From DAOVQB01 sp023128935 (GTDB lineage Bacteria > Eisenbacteria > RBG-16-71-46 > CAIMUX01 > WJJG01): DNA of 44,724 nucleotides. Below, in pieces: positions 8,007 through 17,095 of this stretch. The stretch spans positions 1 to 44,724 of the forward strand of contig DAOVQB010000015.1 in NCBI GenBank assembly GCA_030628905.1. The letters are read 5' to 3'. A program made the position numbers and the translations under genes. The notes beneath the pieces are model-generated. The model saw only the letters and a list, made by a program, of their open reading frames with translations, made no database searches and had not been told where the DNA came from. How positions within the stretch are numbered: position 1 is the first letter of the stretch; every line of letters begins with the position of its first letter.

Positions 8007-9131
8007 ATGCCCGTCAAGATAGTCCGAGTACAAGACCGCCGGGCACTGCGCGACTTTATCGAATTGCCATGGTTTATCTATAGGCGGTATTCCCCGAGAT
8101 CCGACTGGGTCCCACCGCTGAGGCACACCGTCGCATTCATCCTTGATGAGCAGCAACATCCCTTTTGGGGACACGCCCAACGTGAACTCTTCCTGGCATA
8201 CAAGCACGGTGTCTTGGCCGGCAGGATCGCTGCCATAATCGATCACAGCTATAACAACCTTCGTGACGAGCGCATGGGCGCATTCGGCTTCTTCGAATCC
8301 ATAGATGATTGCGACGTCGCCGATGCCTTGTTCGCCGCCGCCGCCGAGTGGCTGAAGAGCCGGGTGGTCAGCTTCGTCCGAGGTCCCTTGTCTCCTTCCA
8401 TGAACTACGAGGCCGGTTTTCTCACCGAGGGGTTCGACATCCCCCCAGCGATCATGATGCCCTACAATCAACCCTACTATCCTACGCTTGCAGAGCAAGC
8501 GGGTTTCACCAAGGCCAAGGATCTGCTTGCGTTCTACAAGGATGCCTCGAAGGGAATTCCCCCACGACTGTTGGCGCTTGCCGACGGCATGCAACGCAAG
8601 TCCCACGTCATCATTCGTCCAATCAATTTCAAGGACATTGCGAACGACATGCTGATCGTGCGAGATCTCTACAATACAAGCTGGAGCAGCAACTGGGGCT
8701 TCGCCCCGATGAGTGAGGAGGAAATGCACCTCATGGGGAGGGAGCTCAAGCCAGTTGCCCGACCCGAGCTGGCCCTCCTTGCGTTTGCGCATGGTCTGCC
8801 CGCCGGAGTCATGATTGGGATCCCCGACTACAATCAGGTGCTGATGCACCTCAATGGCAATCTGGGGCTCCCTCAGCGCGTAAGAGCGCTCTTTCTGCGG
8901 AGGAAGATAAGCAGCTGCCGGGCGGTACTCTTCGGATTCAAGCCGCAATTCCGCAGAACGGGACTGCCGATTCTGCTCTATCGGGAGGGCGAACAGGCGG
9001 CACAGAGGCTGGGCTACAGGTCATATGAGCTTTCCTGGAACCTTGAGGACAACGAGTTGATAAACCGCTTTGATATCGCCATCGGCGCCAGGATCTACAA
9101 GAGATACAGGATCTATGAGATGCCATTGTGA
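8007..9131 (+). CDS. GNAT-fold acyltransferase-like protein
   Basis: The 374-residue protein looks like a two-domain GNAT-fold protein of the YghO-like type. The N-terminal half has IYRRYSPRSDWVPPL and an internal G-F-F-E segment (GAFGFFESID). The centre has RGPLSPSMNYEAGFL. The C-terminal half has an acetyltransferase-like end with the pattern FRRTGLPILLYREGEQAA and GYRSYELSWNLEDN. Proteins of this group are usually annotated only as N-acetyltransferase-like; the acyl donor and acceptor are unknown. AGGAGG before the ATG gives a strong start. It follows the radical SAM gene after 15 bases, so the two may act on the same substrate. No signal peptide or membrane segment is seen; it should be cytosolic. 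Confidence 0.7.
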   Translation: MPVKIVRVQDRRALRDFIELPWFIYRRYSPRSDWVPPLRHTVAFILDEQQHPFWGHAQRELFLAYKHGVLAGRIAAIIDHSYNNLRDERMGAFGFFESIDDCDVADALFAAAAEWLKSRVVSFVRGPLSPSMNYEAGFLTEGFDIPPAIMMPYNQPYYPTLAEQAGFTKAKDLLAFYKDASKGIPPRLLALADGMQRKSHVIIRPINFKDIANDMLIVRDLYNTSWSSNWGFAPMSEEEMHLMGRELKPVARPELALLAFAHGLPAGVMIGIPDYNQVLMHLNGNLGLPQRVRALFLRRKISSCRAVLFGFKPQFRRTGLPILLYREGEQAAQRLGYRSYELSWNLEDNELINRFDIAIGARIYKRYRIYEMPL

Positions 9132-9154
9132 TGAGTTGTGAGGAGCGCGCGGTG

Positions 9155-9218
9155 CGGATTCTGAGTTCATCGAGCGATCGAGGCTGCGGACTATGAGTTC
9201 ATCGAGCGATCGAGGCTG
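9155..9218 (+). repeat. 32-bp tandem duplication that creates the next start codon
   Basis: Two 32-bp copies (9155-9186, 9187-9218) differ only within the first seven bases; the remaining 25 bases are identical. The ATG used by the next gene (9193-9195) lies in the second copy. The same place in the first copy reads CTG. The first codons of the next gene are therefore made of repeat sequence. Confidence 0.85.
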
Positions 9219-10605
9219 GAGTAGCTCTGCCAGGGTGTGCTTGATCTTCTGCCTTTTGCCGGTGACAGCTTCCATAGCCTCCCCTGGGATCGATGCCACC
9301 ACGCATCCGCCGCTCAGCCGCCCATACGATCCCGTCATTGTAGAAGGCAGGTGCCTGTGCTCGCTCAGCACTCTCCCGATTCGCAACATACGTCTCTATG
9401 CCATGCAAGCGGGAGCACTTGTCCCGATCCCATTCCAGATAGATGAGCGCGACAGCGCAGGCCAATACGTATTGACATACGGCCAGGGTGCGGGCACAGA
9501 CGAAAACCCTCTGTTCGACGCAAACGATGAACTCGTCTTCATGGCGGCAGACGCGGGCGCTCCGGCCGCCAGCGCAACACCTCCGCCGAACGTCTCCCAC
9601 GCCCTGGAGATTGCAATAGCTGACAGCGCGGACGACTCCCGCGGTTATGCATACGCATTCGCGTTCTCCGGTCCGGTCCCGGCGACTAGCCCCCGCGACT
9701 ACGTCCGCTTGGATGCCGCCAGCGAGTGCGTCCATACAGCCTGCTATCACGTCTGCACCTCTCCCGGCTCAGTGCTCTATGGTCGCCAGACCATAGGGCA
9801 GAGAGCCGGTGGCGACAACAAAGACTACATTGACCGCCTGAAAGTCCGTGTCAAGTTCAAGTCCAGACTGCTAGGGATTCCCGGGCATATCACCGAAGAA
9901 AACCTTGTAGCCAGGCTCACAGGGTACGTGGACGGGAGTGTTCGCACCATCGTCAGGCGGGACATCTACTGCAGGCTCTTCAGAGGCATCAAAATCCACA
10001 CCGAAATATCGGAAAACGTATATTACCGGGGGCATTATGTCGTTCCGAAATGCTTCAGAGTTCCCATCCGGCCGAGCTCAGTCTTTGGGAGTATCGTGAT
10101 CGATGTGTTTGGTGATTTCAACGCGACAATGAAGGGCAATAGGTACACGAACAGCAACCTAGAGGAGTCCGTCGAGATCGACGGAACCACGCATGGCGTT
10201 GAGAGCGAAATCAACGGGCAGCAGCCAGCGTTATGGAATGTGTCCTACGGCCCGGGAGGGAACATCATCGAGTACACGATTGTTGACAGTTCTCTCCACG
10301 CGTTTGGATATCAGATCTATCGGGACAGTAGCGAAGACAAAGATCCCCCGGAATCCGAGAGAGGATGCTACGGATGTTGGGGGCACAGATACGACGTGAC
10401 GGACCTGGAGAAGGGGATCTACTGCTTTAGGTCGCTCTTTATCTTCCCGGAAGAAGGTTTTGCAGTCGACAACATCCACAGCTACTTGCGGATGGAGGAG
10501 GTGCCGCTACGTGTCGAAGTAAGGCCATTCAAGTGCGGGACAGATCAAAGAGTCCTCACAGGAGAAACGCGCCCCCGCCCCTCCACAGCCAGCCGCGCGA
10601 AGTAG
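9193..10605 (+). CDS. Secreted protein of unknown function (IPFQIDER-type)
   Basis: The 470-residue product has a signal peptide (about residues 1-30, hydrophobic core VCLIFCLLPVTASIAS). The mature part starts with a segment that includes IRLYAMQAGALVPIPFQIDE and then DANDELVFMAADAG. I recall similar wording in uncharacterised secreted proteins of environmental Gram-negative bacteria, but no function is known to me. The middle is beta-rich with paired cysteines (CLC, CGTD and a RGCYGCWGHRYD motif near residue 395). No clear Shine-Dalgarno precedes the start; the first residues come from a tandem repeat. It lies 61 bases after the GNAT-like gene on the same strand and may belong to the radical SAM group. 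Coding status is good from length and composition; role unknown. Confidence 0.72.
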   Translation: MSSSSDRGWSSSARVCLIFCLLPVTASIASPGIDATTHPPLSRPYDPVIVEGRCLCSLSTLPIRNIRLYAMQAGALVPIPFQIDERDSAGQYVLTYGQGAGTDENPLFDANDELVFMAADAGAPAASATPPPNVSHALEIAIADSADDSRGYAYAFAFSGPVPATSPRDYVRLDAASECVHTACYHVCTSPGSVLYGRQTIGQRAGGDNKDYIDRLKVRVKFKSRLLGIPGHITEENLVARLTGYVDGSVRTIVRRDIYCRLFRGIKIHTEISENVYYRGHYVVPKCFRVPIRPSSVFGSIVIDVFGDFNATMKGNRYTNSNLEESVEIDGTTHGVESEINGQQPALWNVSYGPGGNIIEYTIVDSSLHAFGYQIYRDSSEDKDPPESERGCYGCWGHRYDVTDLEKGIYCFRSLFIFPEEGFAVDNIHSYLRMEEVPLRVEVRPFKCGTDQRVLTGETRPRPSTASRAK

Positions 10606-11039
10606 ACACCCGAAAGGCCTGCTTGTAGACGCAAGGCATGACTGCGGAGTGGGCGCAAGCGCTGTTGGCGGTCATTCCGATACTTGGGGCGTCTGGGCCC
10701 GGCAGCTAGTGGTCGGCATTCTTTGTGCAGTCGGAGTCGGGAGTTGGGCCTTTTCCAAGTGTGTTGCAACTGTACAAGTTACGCGGATCCGCGAGTCAGG
10801 GGGGCGGGCCTGCCAGGGTCGCGCAATCTGGCAACTCCGCTTGGAACCGAAATTGCATGCACCCATTCATACGGTGGAGCGAACCAAGGGGACGCTGCCG
10901 CATTCAGTAGCGCGACACCCTGGGTTTGAGGTATCGTTCTTGTGGAGGTGAGGTTCAGTTGAGTCTCCCATTCCGCACCATCCGCCGCTTGATGACGCGC
11001 ACAATACGCCTCGCCTTCAGCCACTGAAAGGAGGAGACC
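10606..11039. other. 434-base gap with no recognisable gene
   Basis: I see no convincing gene, terminator or promoter here. The open stretches have no ribosome site and read like non-coding sequence. The only firm element is the AAGGAGGAG ribosome site at 11028-11036 for the gene that follows. Confidence 0.5.
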
Positions 11040-13175
11040 ATGTCAGTATCAGGACTCACCCGCCTCGACTTCCAATTGGCCTATCTGGTCTTGCTGACCC
11101 GGCACGGGCTCAAGCCACTCAGCCGATGGGAGCGGCGTCTCAGCAAGGAGGAACACAACATCATCCGCGCTAGCGGAATGGCGCTGGACACTGTTGGTCG
11201 ACGAACCAGGATCGGCCGGAAGGTCGTAGAGACGGTCTTTGCCATGAGTTCCAGGTACACCGGGCTATACCGCACGCGTCTGGACGGCACGCCGCTAAAA
11301 GAGACGCCCGAGACGATCCGTTTGGAAGGGCGGCTCTTCGGGTACCCATCCTGTTGTGTCGAAGCATTCATCCGCCACCCATACGTCCCCAACGAGCTGG
11401 ATCCCAGCGACCAAGAGATCCTGTTCCACTGGGCCTGTCCAGCATGCAAGACGACCCGCGGGCTCCTGCGGGAGTATCGCCGGATCTACACGGAGTGCCG
11501 GCAGCTCTTCGGCTCACAGGTGGAGCCCCGTCGCCGTTCCTCGCTGGGGATGACGAGGTCCATTGCCAAGGTTGCGGCGTCGCTCGCTCTGGTGGCTGGC
11601 ACAGCGGGATTCGCGTGGGCGAATGATCCTCACTGGCTCCCGGTCCCAGACGACCTCGATTGCGACTACCTCTCATTCGCAGAAGAGATCCTGCGCGGAA
11701 CGGATTGGGAGAACCCGGACACAGATCAGAACCAAGTGCTGGACGGTGTCCAGACGGGTCTGCTGATAAGACAACTGATTGAGTCCCCACCGCCTGGTGT
11801 TGAAGTGGAGGAGCACCCAGCGTATGGAACTGAGATCTGCAGTGTCTGCGGTGAAATTGTGAATATGGGTCATGTCACCATCACGCACCAACAGCGCGGG
11901 CTCTCGGTCGATCTCCCATTCATTGCGCTGCACTACTTAGAGCACGGTAGCCTCGGGTACGAGGGAGATATCCACGTCGGCCGGGCCGATCTTGACATGC
12001 TGAAGCGGATGCTCTTCCCCTGCGATCCGCCGCACCTGCTTCCTGCGGTGGGGGAGGACCCGGATGCCGATGGCCTTCTGACAGAGGAAGAACTGCCTTT
12101 GGGCACCGATCCGACTGATCCCGACACAGACAACGACTCTCTCATCGACGGTCCCCAGGTGGCAGAGGGTTTCGTGCCCATCATCGGTGAGCTTCCGCGC
12201 GAGGAAGTCCTGGACCGGTCGTACATGTTGGAGCACCGGGTGTGGGGTCTTGAGGAGTGTGAGGTCTGCGGCGCCACGCTGAACATGGGCCATGCAGAGA
12301 TAGTGAACCCCCTTGAGGGGCTCTCCGTGACGGCCCCGTTTGTAGCCCTGCATACACTGGCTCACGGTGGATTCGTCTTCGACGGCACCGTGAATGACGG
12401 TCGCCTACTTCCGACGATCCTGAAGACCGTGCTGACCGGGGATGGCACCGCGCACTGGATCGCAGTTCCCTTCGATACGGATGGCGACGGCCTGATGGAT
12501 GAGGAGGAACCGTACTTCAGATTGGATCCAAGCGATCCGGATCAGGACCGCAACGGGATCCCGGACGGTCGCCAGCTTGCCACGGCCATGGCATCTGAGA
12601 TACACGAGTTGCCTGAGGGCCCGCTCCCCGACCAGACCTATGTGGTCCATCACCCCACGTTCGGCTATTACAACTGCCTTACGTGTGCGGTGGAGATCAA
12701 CATGGGCTTCATAGAGATCACCGATCCAGTTGCGGGCCGCTCGATCGAGGTTCCGTACTACAACCTGCACTTCATGGACAACGGGGGCTTTTCGACCGAC
12801 CGCGAGGAGCTCTACCCACGCGTTGATCCGCGGTTGATCGCCGAAGTGCTCGGCTTCCAGATGGCTGACGTGGAGCACGAACTTGAGGCTCCTGCATTTG
12901 CGCTCTGGAACGCGCCGAACCCGTTCGCACCCGCGGGGAAGACCGAGATCATCCTGTCGCTTCCCGCGGAAGCCGGCGAGATCGAAGTGGGCATCTACGA
13001 CAGCGCTGGCCGTAAGGTGCGCGACCTCTACGCCGGGGACGCGCCTGGCGGAGTGATGCGTCTCCACTGGGATGGCCACGACGCTCAAGGGAAAGTGATG
13101 GGCCCTGGTACTTACTTCTCCAAGGTGAGGATTGGAAGCATAACGGTGGCCCGGAAGATGACGCTGGTCCACTAG
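11040..13175 (+). CDS. DUF483-like domain fused to a secreted CxxC-repeat protein
   Basis: The 711-residue protein has four parts. Residues 1-165 lack a signal peptide and carry LFGYPSCCVEAF (C105, C106) and WACPACKT, resembling the DUF483 motif. Residues 171-193 form a full signal-like segment starting at an internal Met (MTRSIAKVAASLALVAG, ending AWA) after an Arg-rich stretch. Three modules then repeat a pattern CxxCGxxxNMGH...LSV..PF.ALH..HG. The third is diverged: CLTCAVEINMGF and LHFMDNGG. They are separated by acidic Ca2+-type repeats (DPTDPDTDNDSLIDG, DTDGDGLMDEEE). The end is a FlgD-like domain (LHWDGHDAQGK...GTYFSKV). A strong AAGGAGGAG site precedes the ATG. No Shine-Dalgarno lies at the internal Met 171, so a fused signal-anchor protein is likelier than two genes. 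Zn2+ or another metal in the CxxC/His modules is a guess. Confidence 0.75.
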   Translation: MSVSGLTRLDFQLAYLVLLTRHGLKPLSRWERRLSKEEHNIIRASGMALDTVGRRTRIGRKVVETVFAMSSRYTGLYRTRLDGTPLKETPETIRLEGRLFGYPSCCVEAFIRHPYVPNELDPSDQEILFHWACPACKTTRGLLREYRRIYTECRQLFGSQVEPRRRSSLGMTRSIAKVAASLALVAGTAGFAWANDPHWLPVPDDLDCDYLSFAEEILRGTDWENPDTDQNQVLDGVQTGLLIRQLIESPPPGVEVEEHPAYGTEICSVCGEIVNMGHVTITHQQRGLSVDLPFIALHYLEHGSLGYEGDIHVGRADLDMLKRMLFPCDPPHLLPAVGEDPDADGLLTEEELPLGTDPTDPDTDNDSLIDGPQVAEGFVPIIGELPREEVLDRSYMLEHRVWGLEECEVCGATLNMGHAEIVNPLEGLSVTAPFVALHTLAHGGFVFDGTVNDGRLLPTILKTVLTGDGTAHWIAVPFDTDGDGLMDEEEPYFRLDPSDPDQDRNGIPDGRQLATAMASEIHELPEGPLPDQTYVVHHPTFGYYNCLTCAVEINMGFIEITDPVAGRSIEVPYYNLHFMDNGGFSTDREELYPRVDPRLIAEVLGFQMADVEHELEAPAFALWNAPNPFAPAGKTEIILSLPAEAGEIEVGIYDSAGRKVRDLYAGDAPGGVMRLHWDGHDAQGKVMGPGTYFSKVRIGSITVARKMTLVH

Positions 13176-13235
13176 TTGATCAGTCCGGCTTCTTCGCCAA
13201 GCCGCTGCTGTCATGCTCCTGCGTGACGGATGATT

Positions 13236-13282
13236 GCCCGAACGGTTCAGCTGGTTTTGATGCGCGGCTGAACGGTTCGGGC
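13236..13282. terminator. 16-bp hairpin between convergent genes
   Basis: GCCCGAACGGTTCAGC (13236-13251) pairs with GCTGAACGGTTCGGGC (13267-13282), with a single mismatch and a 15-base loop. It lies between the ends of two genes that point towards each other (stops at 13175 and 13334), where a two-way terminator is expected. No T run follows on either strand, so it may act as a barrier or with Rho. Confidence 0.5.
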
Positions 13283-13333
13283 ACTAGGGCTAGGCGTGCT
13301 AGCGGGCTACGACCAGCTGCTCGACGTCGAGGA

Positions 13334-16300
13334 TCACCGCATCATGAGCAGACGTGCGTTGCATTCTTCACCACCAGAGCGGAGACGGACCCAATAGAGC
13401 CCACTCGGCACTCGGCGGCCCCGGCCGTCGCGGCCGTCCCAAATGACTGTTCGTGTGTCCGCCGCGCCAGTTCGCCCATGCAGTAGGTCCGTGACGCGTC
13501 GTCCGCAGACGTCGTAGATGGCAAGTTCCCGCAGGTCATACGTACCTGAGTTGAACCGGATGCGGCAATTCCCGGAGGACAGGTTACCGCCGAGAAGCTG
13601 TACAACCGGTCGGCGGCGCTCTCCTGGCTGACTGGCAAGAGGTTGCTCTATTGTCGGAGGCGCATAGACCGGAGGGTCAGTGGTGAACTTGAGCACCAAG
13701 TTGGAGGACAATGGGGCCGCCCCAGGTGCATACATGTTGGCGTAGCTGCATAGCAGGCCGATTTCTTCAGTGTGATTCTCGATTCCAACGGTCGAATACA
13801 TCCGCAGTGTATCGTCATTCACGATTTGGTGATACTGGAAGAGGATCTCGCCATCGCCTGTTGGCGTGGAATAGTATGCCGGATCGCAGAGGAGCAGCTC
13901 GAAGGTCTGGAAGTTGTTCGCGTTCTCCTCCCAGTTCTGCAGCCTGCTCCACTCGATGATGAAGCGATGGTTCCCTGCATCGTGCCAAGCGTAGATCCCG
14001 TCGCTGCCCGGGATCCCCGGATCGAGATTGTCCCAGAAGGGCGCCACCTGGCAGGCGCTGCCCCATTTGCCGGGCATGCGCCAGTTGCGAACGTCGTACC
14101 AGTACTGGGTGTCAAAGGCGATCCAACCGTTATCGCTGACGCGCATGCTGTCATAGGCGATTCCGTAATATGCAAATGAGAAGGGCAGCTGGACCACCTG
14201 GGATAGGTAGTTATTGCAGATCTCATCCAGGAGCGTCCCCGCGCCGCCGTAGGCCGGGGAGCACTCAACCCAGTCATAGGTCGGCACCTGTTCCGGATAA
14301 TCGATGTCTGTATTGTCGTAGCAGTAGTAACCGTAGGCATCCGGCCCGGTGGGGGTGGAGAAGTCCGTCAACCCGACAACGAGGTTGAAAGATACGGCAC
14401 CCCCCGGCCCGCCGGCGTGGACGAGACTGAGCCGCATCGGGATCACCGTACCGACAGCCACCGAATCGCCAACCCTAATCACGAAAGGAGCGGCGGGATT
14501 GCTTCCGGTGGAGCCCGGCTGGATCTCAGTGAAAGAACCGGCGGAATCGAGGATTGTGATGACCGTCGGTTGCAGGGTCTCCAACTGTGCCTGGATAGCT
14601 CCGGCCGCGATCGGTCCTCCATTCTGGAGTGTGAGGATCAGGTCTGTTTCCTCGCCCGGGTCGAAGATGTCATCGCCACCGTCACTGGTGGCCAGGCAGG
14701 TGAGCACCGGGGCTTCGGCAGTGAGCCAGAACTCCGTGACGTCCAGCGGCCCGATGCCGGGAACCGATGGGTTCAGCAGGAATCGCAGGCGCCGGCCATT
14801 TGCAAGGTCTGGATCGAGCACGATGCGCACGTCGCTCAGCGATAACCCAGTCTCGCCGGGTGCCAGCAGACCGAAGCGTGTGGCGCGCGTGACCACACCA
14901 ACACCGTCGGGGCCACTGACGGTGGCCGTTGCTCCACGTATGCCGTCTATTCCCGTATTGCGGACTTCCAAGCTCAAGTCTAGCCCCGTCCCCGGCATTA
15001 CAGCGCCTCCGCCAACGACGCTTGCCCCCACACATGTCAGACGCAGCGTGTCTTCGAGCACTGGCAGCGCGGACTGCCACGGGTAGAGGTTCTCTCCCGT
15101 CACGGTAATCAGGACCGGGTCCAAGGATTCCAGCGAGATACTCAGCTGAGTCCATCCATCCTCATCGGAGATCCCGAAACCAGCCAGCCGACCGTCCTGG
15201 GTGAGCGCCAGGCGGGCGCCGGTAACTGGTGTTACCCCGTCTGCCTCAGTGATGCGCATTTCGACAAAGTCCTGACCGAGCGACAGGGAAACAGGATCAT
15301 GCACCTGCAGGCGGATTGGCTCAGACGTCCAGAGTTCGAGGCTCGGATCACCCAGCAAGTTGTAAACGCGTGCATAGAACTCGACCGATTCCTCGCCGCT
15401 CTCGTCGAAGTGGATCTCGGTCGGGAACTGCGGGATCAAGGCGATCTTCGCGGCTGCCAGGATGGGACCGCATTGCCGGATGCCATGGTGACAGATCGCC
15501 TCGCAGATCCCGATATCCAGCCGGTCATTCCACCGTGAATGGACCCAGTGTTCGCCAGTGCCGACGAAGGCCACCGCGCCCCGGGGCTTCTCCGGCGTGC
15601 CGGTCTTCAGCCAGACCTCTCCGAAGCAGTCCTGTTCGGGATTGCCGAAATTGCCCGTGTGGCACGTGATGCTGAAGACCACCGGCAGCTTCCATCCGTT
15701 GGACAGCGTGGGGATGTCATCTACGGTAAAGGTCGGTGGCTGCCACCCGATGTCTCCATAGGCCCAACCGCGGTAGTTGACGAGATTGACGCCGCGGTCG
15801 ATGGCTGCCCGGATGATTTCTGCCCCACCCCCCCAGTGGGGCGGGTAGTAACAGCTGTCAACAGCTGTGAATCCAGCCGCGAGAAGCTCTTCCTCGAACC
15901 AGCGGCTCAGCGGCACGGGGGTTGACGAACCGGAATTGCCGGCCACGAGCAGCGACCGGCTGAACCAGTCGTCTCCAGCAGTGGTATCCGGGTGGCTCTC
16001 GTAGCCGACGGTCTTTGCGACTTGGACGGCGACCTCGCTCGTGGTGCTGGCCGAGAAGCGACCAACGAACAGGTCGGGGAGGAAGTCGTCGCCGTCGACA
16101 CAGGCGTAGGGATGATCGGAGACATTGCCGCACATATCCCAGGTGGGCACGTCATCGACATCGCCGACGAGCAGGAGGTGGAGCGGTGGGTTGTCCCACT
16201 CTTCGTAAGCAGTTTGCACATACTCCCAGATCTGTTCGCGAGTCGTGCCTGTTTCGGCGGTGGTAACCAAGGAGACGTCGTAGCCGGCTTGAATCTTCCA

Positions 16301-17038
16301 TTCGACCAGCGATTCCAATTCGCTTACGAACGCGGGGGTTGAAATGATGAGGTAGCCACCACGGTTGGACAGGGATGAACGCTGCGGGCTGGGCAGAGCC
16401 GGTGCCGAATGGTTCAGTGAAGGACAACCCAATGCGCTGAGCATTGCGCTAGCCCGTCCGCGGGGCGGATAGAACTCAAGCTCGTCCCACATTGAAGACG
16501 ACTCGCCGCCGGGCGATGAAAGCAGGATCCTCACTGAGTCGATTGGGGATTCGGTCCCCTTGCATAGCGCGCGGAGATCAAGCGTCACCGGTACCACTGA
16601 AACCCCGCGCATGATCATGACGCGACCTATGTGCACCGCCTCTATAGGGAGGTTTACGGGTCCTGTTTCCCCAGGCAATTCGACGCCCGTCACTGCGATC
16701 GCTTCCATGCCGCAGGGCAGGACGATCAGTTGGGTCAATAGTTTGCTGGGCGTTGTCGGTTCGTGCGACGATGTGGCTATTTCATGTAGTGGTGCAGTCA
16801 CTTCGTAAAGCGGTCCATCGGATCCGTACGTCAGGGGATTCAGTACGACACTCAGCGCGGGGCCGTCAGGTCCAGCGTGAGTGACCGCTCGAGTAAACCT
16901 CATCACTCCGTTTACCGGTCCGGCAAAGGAAGCCTTGTCCCCGGAGGAACTCGCCGCCGCAACCGTGGGCATGAGGAATAGGCAGCTAAGTAGCAAAGGG
17001 ATTATCCACACAACGCACCCCTTCAGTTTTCTTGGCAT
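13334..17038 (-). CDS. Gingipain-like (peptidase C25 family) secreted protein, catalytic His replaced
   Basis: The 1234-residue protein has a signal peptide (about 1-29), a propeptide-like region, a C25 domain (about 215-600), beta-sandwich domains and a FlgD-like end (VIWDGRDGRGRRVPSGLYWV). The C25 region is clear from LIISTPAFVSELESLVEWK, HLLLVGDVDDVPTWD, and the catalytic Cys block FSITCHTGNFG (C459). The usual His block NYxGHG reads NYRGWAYG, placing Trp425 where the catalytic His should be. The spacing (34 residues) matches that in gingipain R. A later NPEQDCFGEVWLKTG and EHWVHSRW may offer other residues. Start 17036-17038 is preferred over an upstream GTG at 17089 because TATAAT lies between them. 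Likely exported and possibly surface-attached through its C-terminal domain; activity is doubtful. Confidence 0.85.
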   Translation of the reverse strand: MPRKLKGCVVWIIPLLLSCLFLMPTVAAASSSGDKASFAGPVNGVMRFTRAVTHAGPDGPALSVVLNPLTYGSDGPLYEVTAPLHEIATSSHEPTTPSKLLTQLIVLPCGMEAIAVTGVELPGETGPVNLPIEAVHIGRVMIMRGVSVVPVTLDLRALCKGTESPIDSVRILLSSPGGESSSMWDELEFYPPRGRASAMLSALGCPSLNHSAPALPSPQRSSLSNRGGYLIISTPAFVSELESLVEWKIQAGYDVSLVTTAETGTTREQIWEYVQTAYEEWDNPPLHLLLVGDVDDVPTWDMCGNVSDHPYACVDGDDFLPDLFVGRFSASTTSEVAVQVAKTVGYESHPDTTAGDDWFSRSLLVAGNSGSSTPVPLSRWFEEELLAAGFTAVDSCYYPPHWGGGAEIIRAAIDRGVNLVNYRGWAYGDIGWQPPTFTVDDIPTLSNGWKLPVVFSITCHTGNFGNPEQDCFGEVWLKTGTPEKPRGAVAFVGTGEHWVHSRWNDRLDIGICEAICHHGIRQCGPILAAAKIALIPQFPTEIHFDESGEESVEFYARVYNLLGDPSLELWTSEPIRLQVHDPVSLSLGQDFVEMRITEADGVTPVTGARLALTQDGRLAGFGISDEDGWTQLSISLESLDPVLITVTGENLYPWQSALPVLEDTLRLTCVGASVVGGGAVMPGTGLDLSLEVRNTGIDGIRGATATVSGPDGVGVVTRATRFGLLAPGETGLSLSDVRIVLDPDLANGRRLRFLLNPSVPGIGPLDVTEFWLTAEAPVLTCLATSDGGDDIFDPGEETDLILTLQNGGPIAAGAIQAQLETLQPTVITILDSAGSFTEIQPGSTGSNPAAPFVIRVGDSVAVGTVIPMRLSLVHAGGPGGAVSFNLVVGLTDFSTPTGPDAYGYYCYDNTDIDYPEQVPTYDWVECSPAYGGAGTLLDEICNNYLSQVVQLPFSFAYYGIAYDSMRVSDNGWIAFDTQYWYDVRNWRMPGKWGSACQVAPFWDNLDPGIPGSDGIYAWHDAGNHRFIIEWSRLQNWEENANNFQTFELLLCDPAYYSTPTGDGEILFQYHQIVNDDTLRMYSTVGIENHTEEIGLLCSYANMYAPGAAPLSSNLVLKFTTDPPVYAPPTIEQPLASQPGERRRPVVQLLGGNLSSGNCRIRFNSGTYDLRELAIYDVCGRRVTDLLHGRTGAADTRTVIWDGRDGRGRRVPSGLYWVRLRSGGEECNARLLMMR

Positions 17039-17062
17039 TGCGGAAAACGATCCACCTGAGAC

Positions 17063-17068
17063 ATTATA
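17063..17068 (-). promoter_or_regulatory. Perfect TATAAT -10 box for the gingipain-like gene
   Basis: The minus strand reads TATAAT 24 bases before the preferred ATG at 17038. No good -35 hexamer is seen; TGTGTT at 16 bases is the nearest. If used, the leader is very short. Confidence 0.4.
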
Positions 17069-17095
17069 ACAATCCGCGATGCCCAACACACCGAG

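Noticed and set aside
6873..8948. Long minus-strand open frames opposite the radical SAM and GNAT genes (263 and 323 codons)
   Set aside because: They are antisense shadows that follow from GC-rich codon use; no ribosome site or recognisable domain.
10649..10951. 100-codon frame in the gap before the DUF483-like gene
   Set aside because: No ribosome site and the translation reads like non-coding sequence.
17039..17089. Upstream GTG start for the gingipain-like gene
   Set aside because: No ribosome site; a TATAAT box lies inside the extension, and the inner ATG gives a normal signal peptide.
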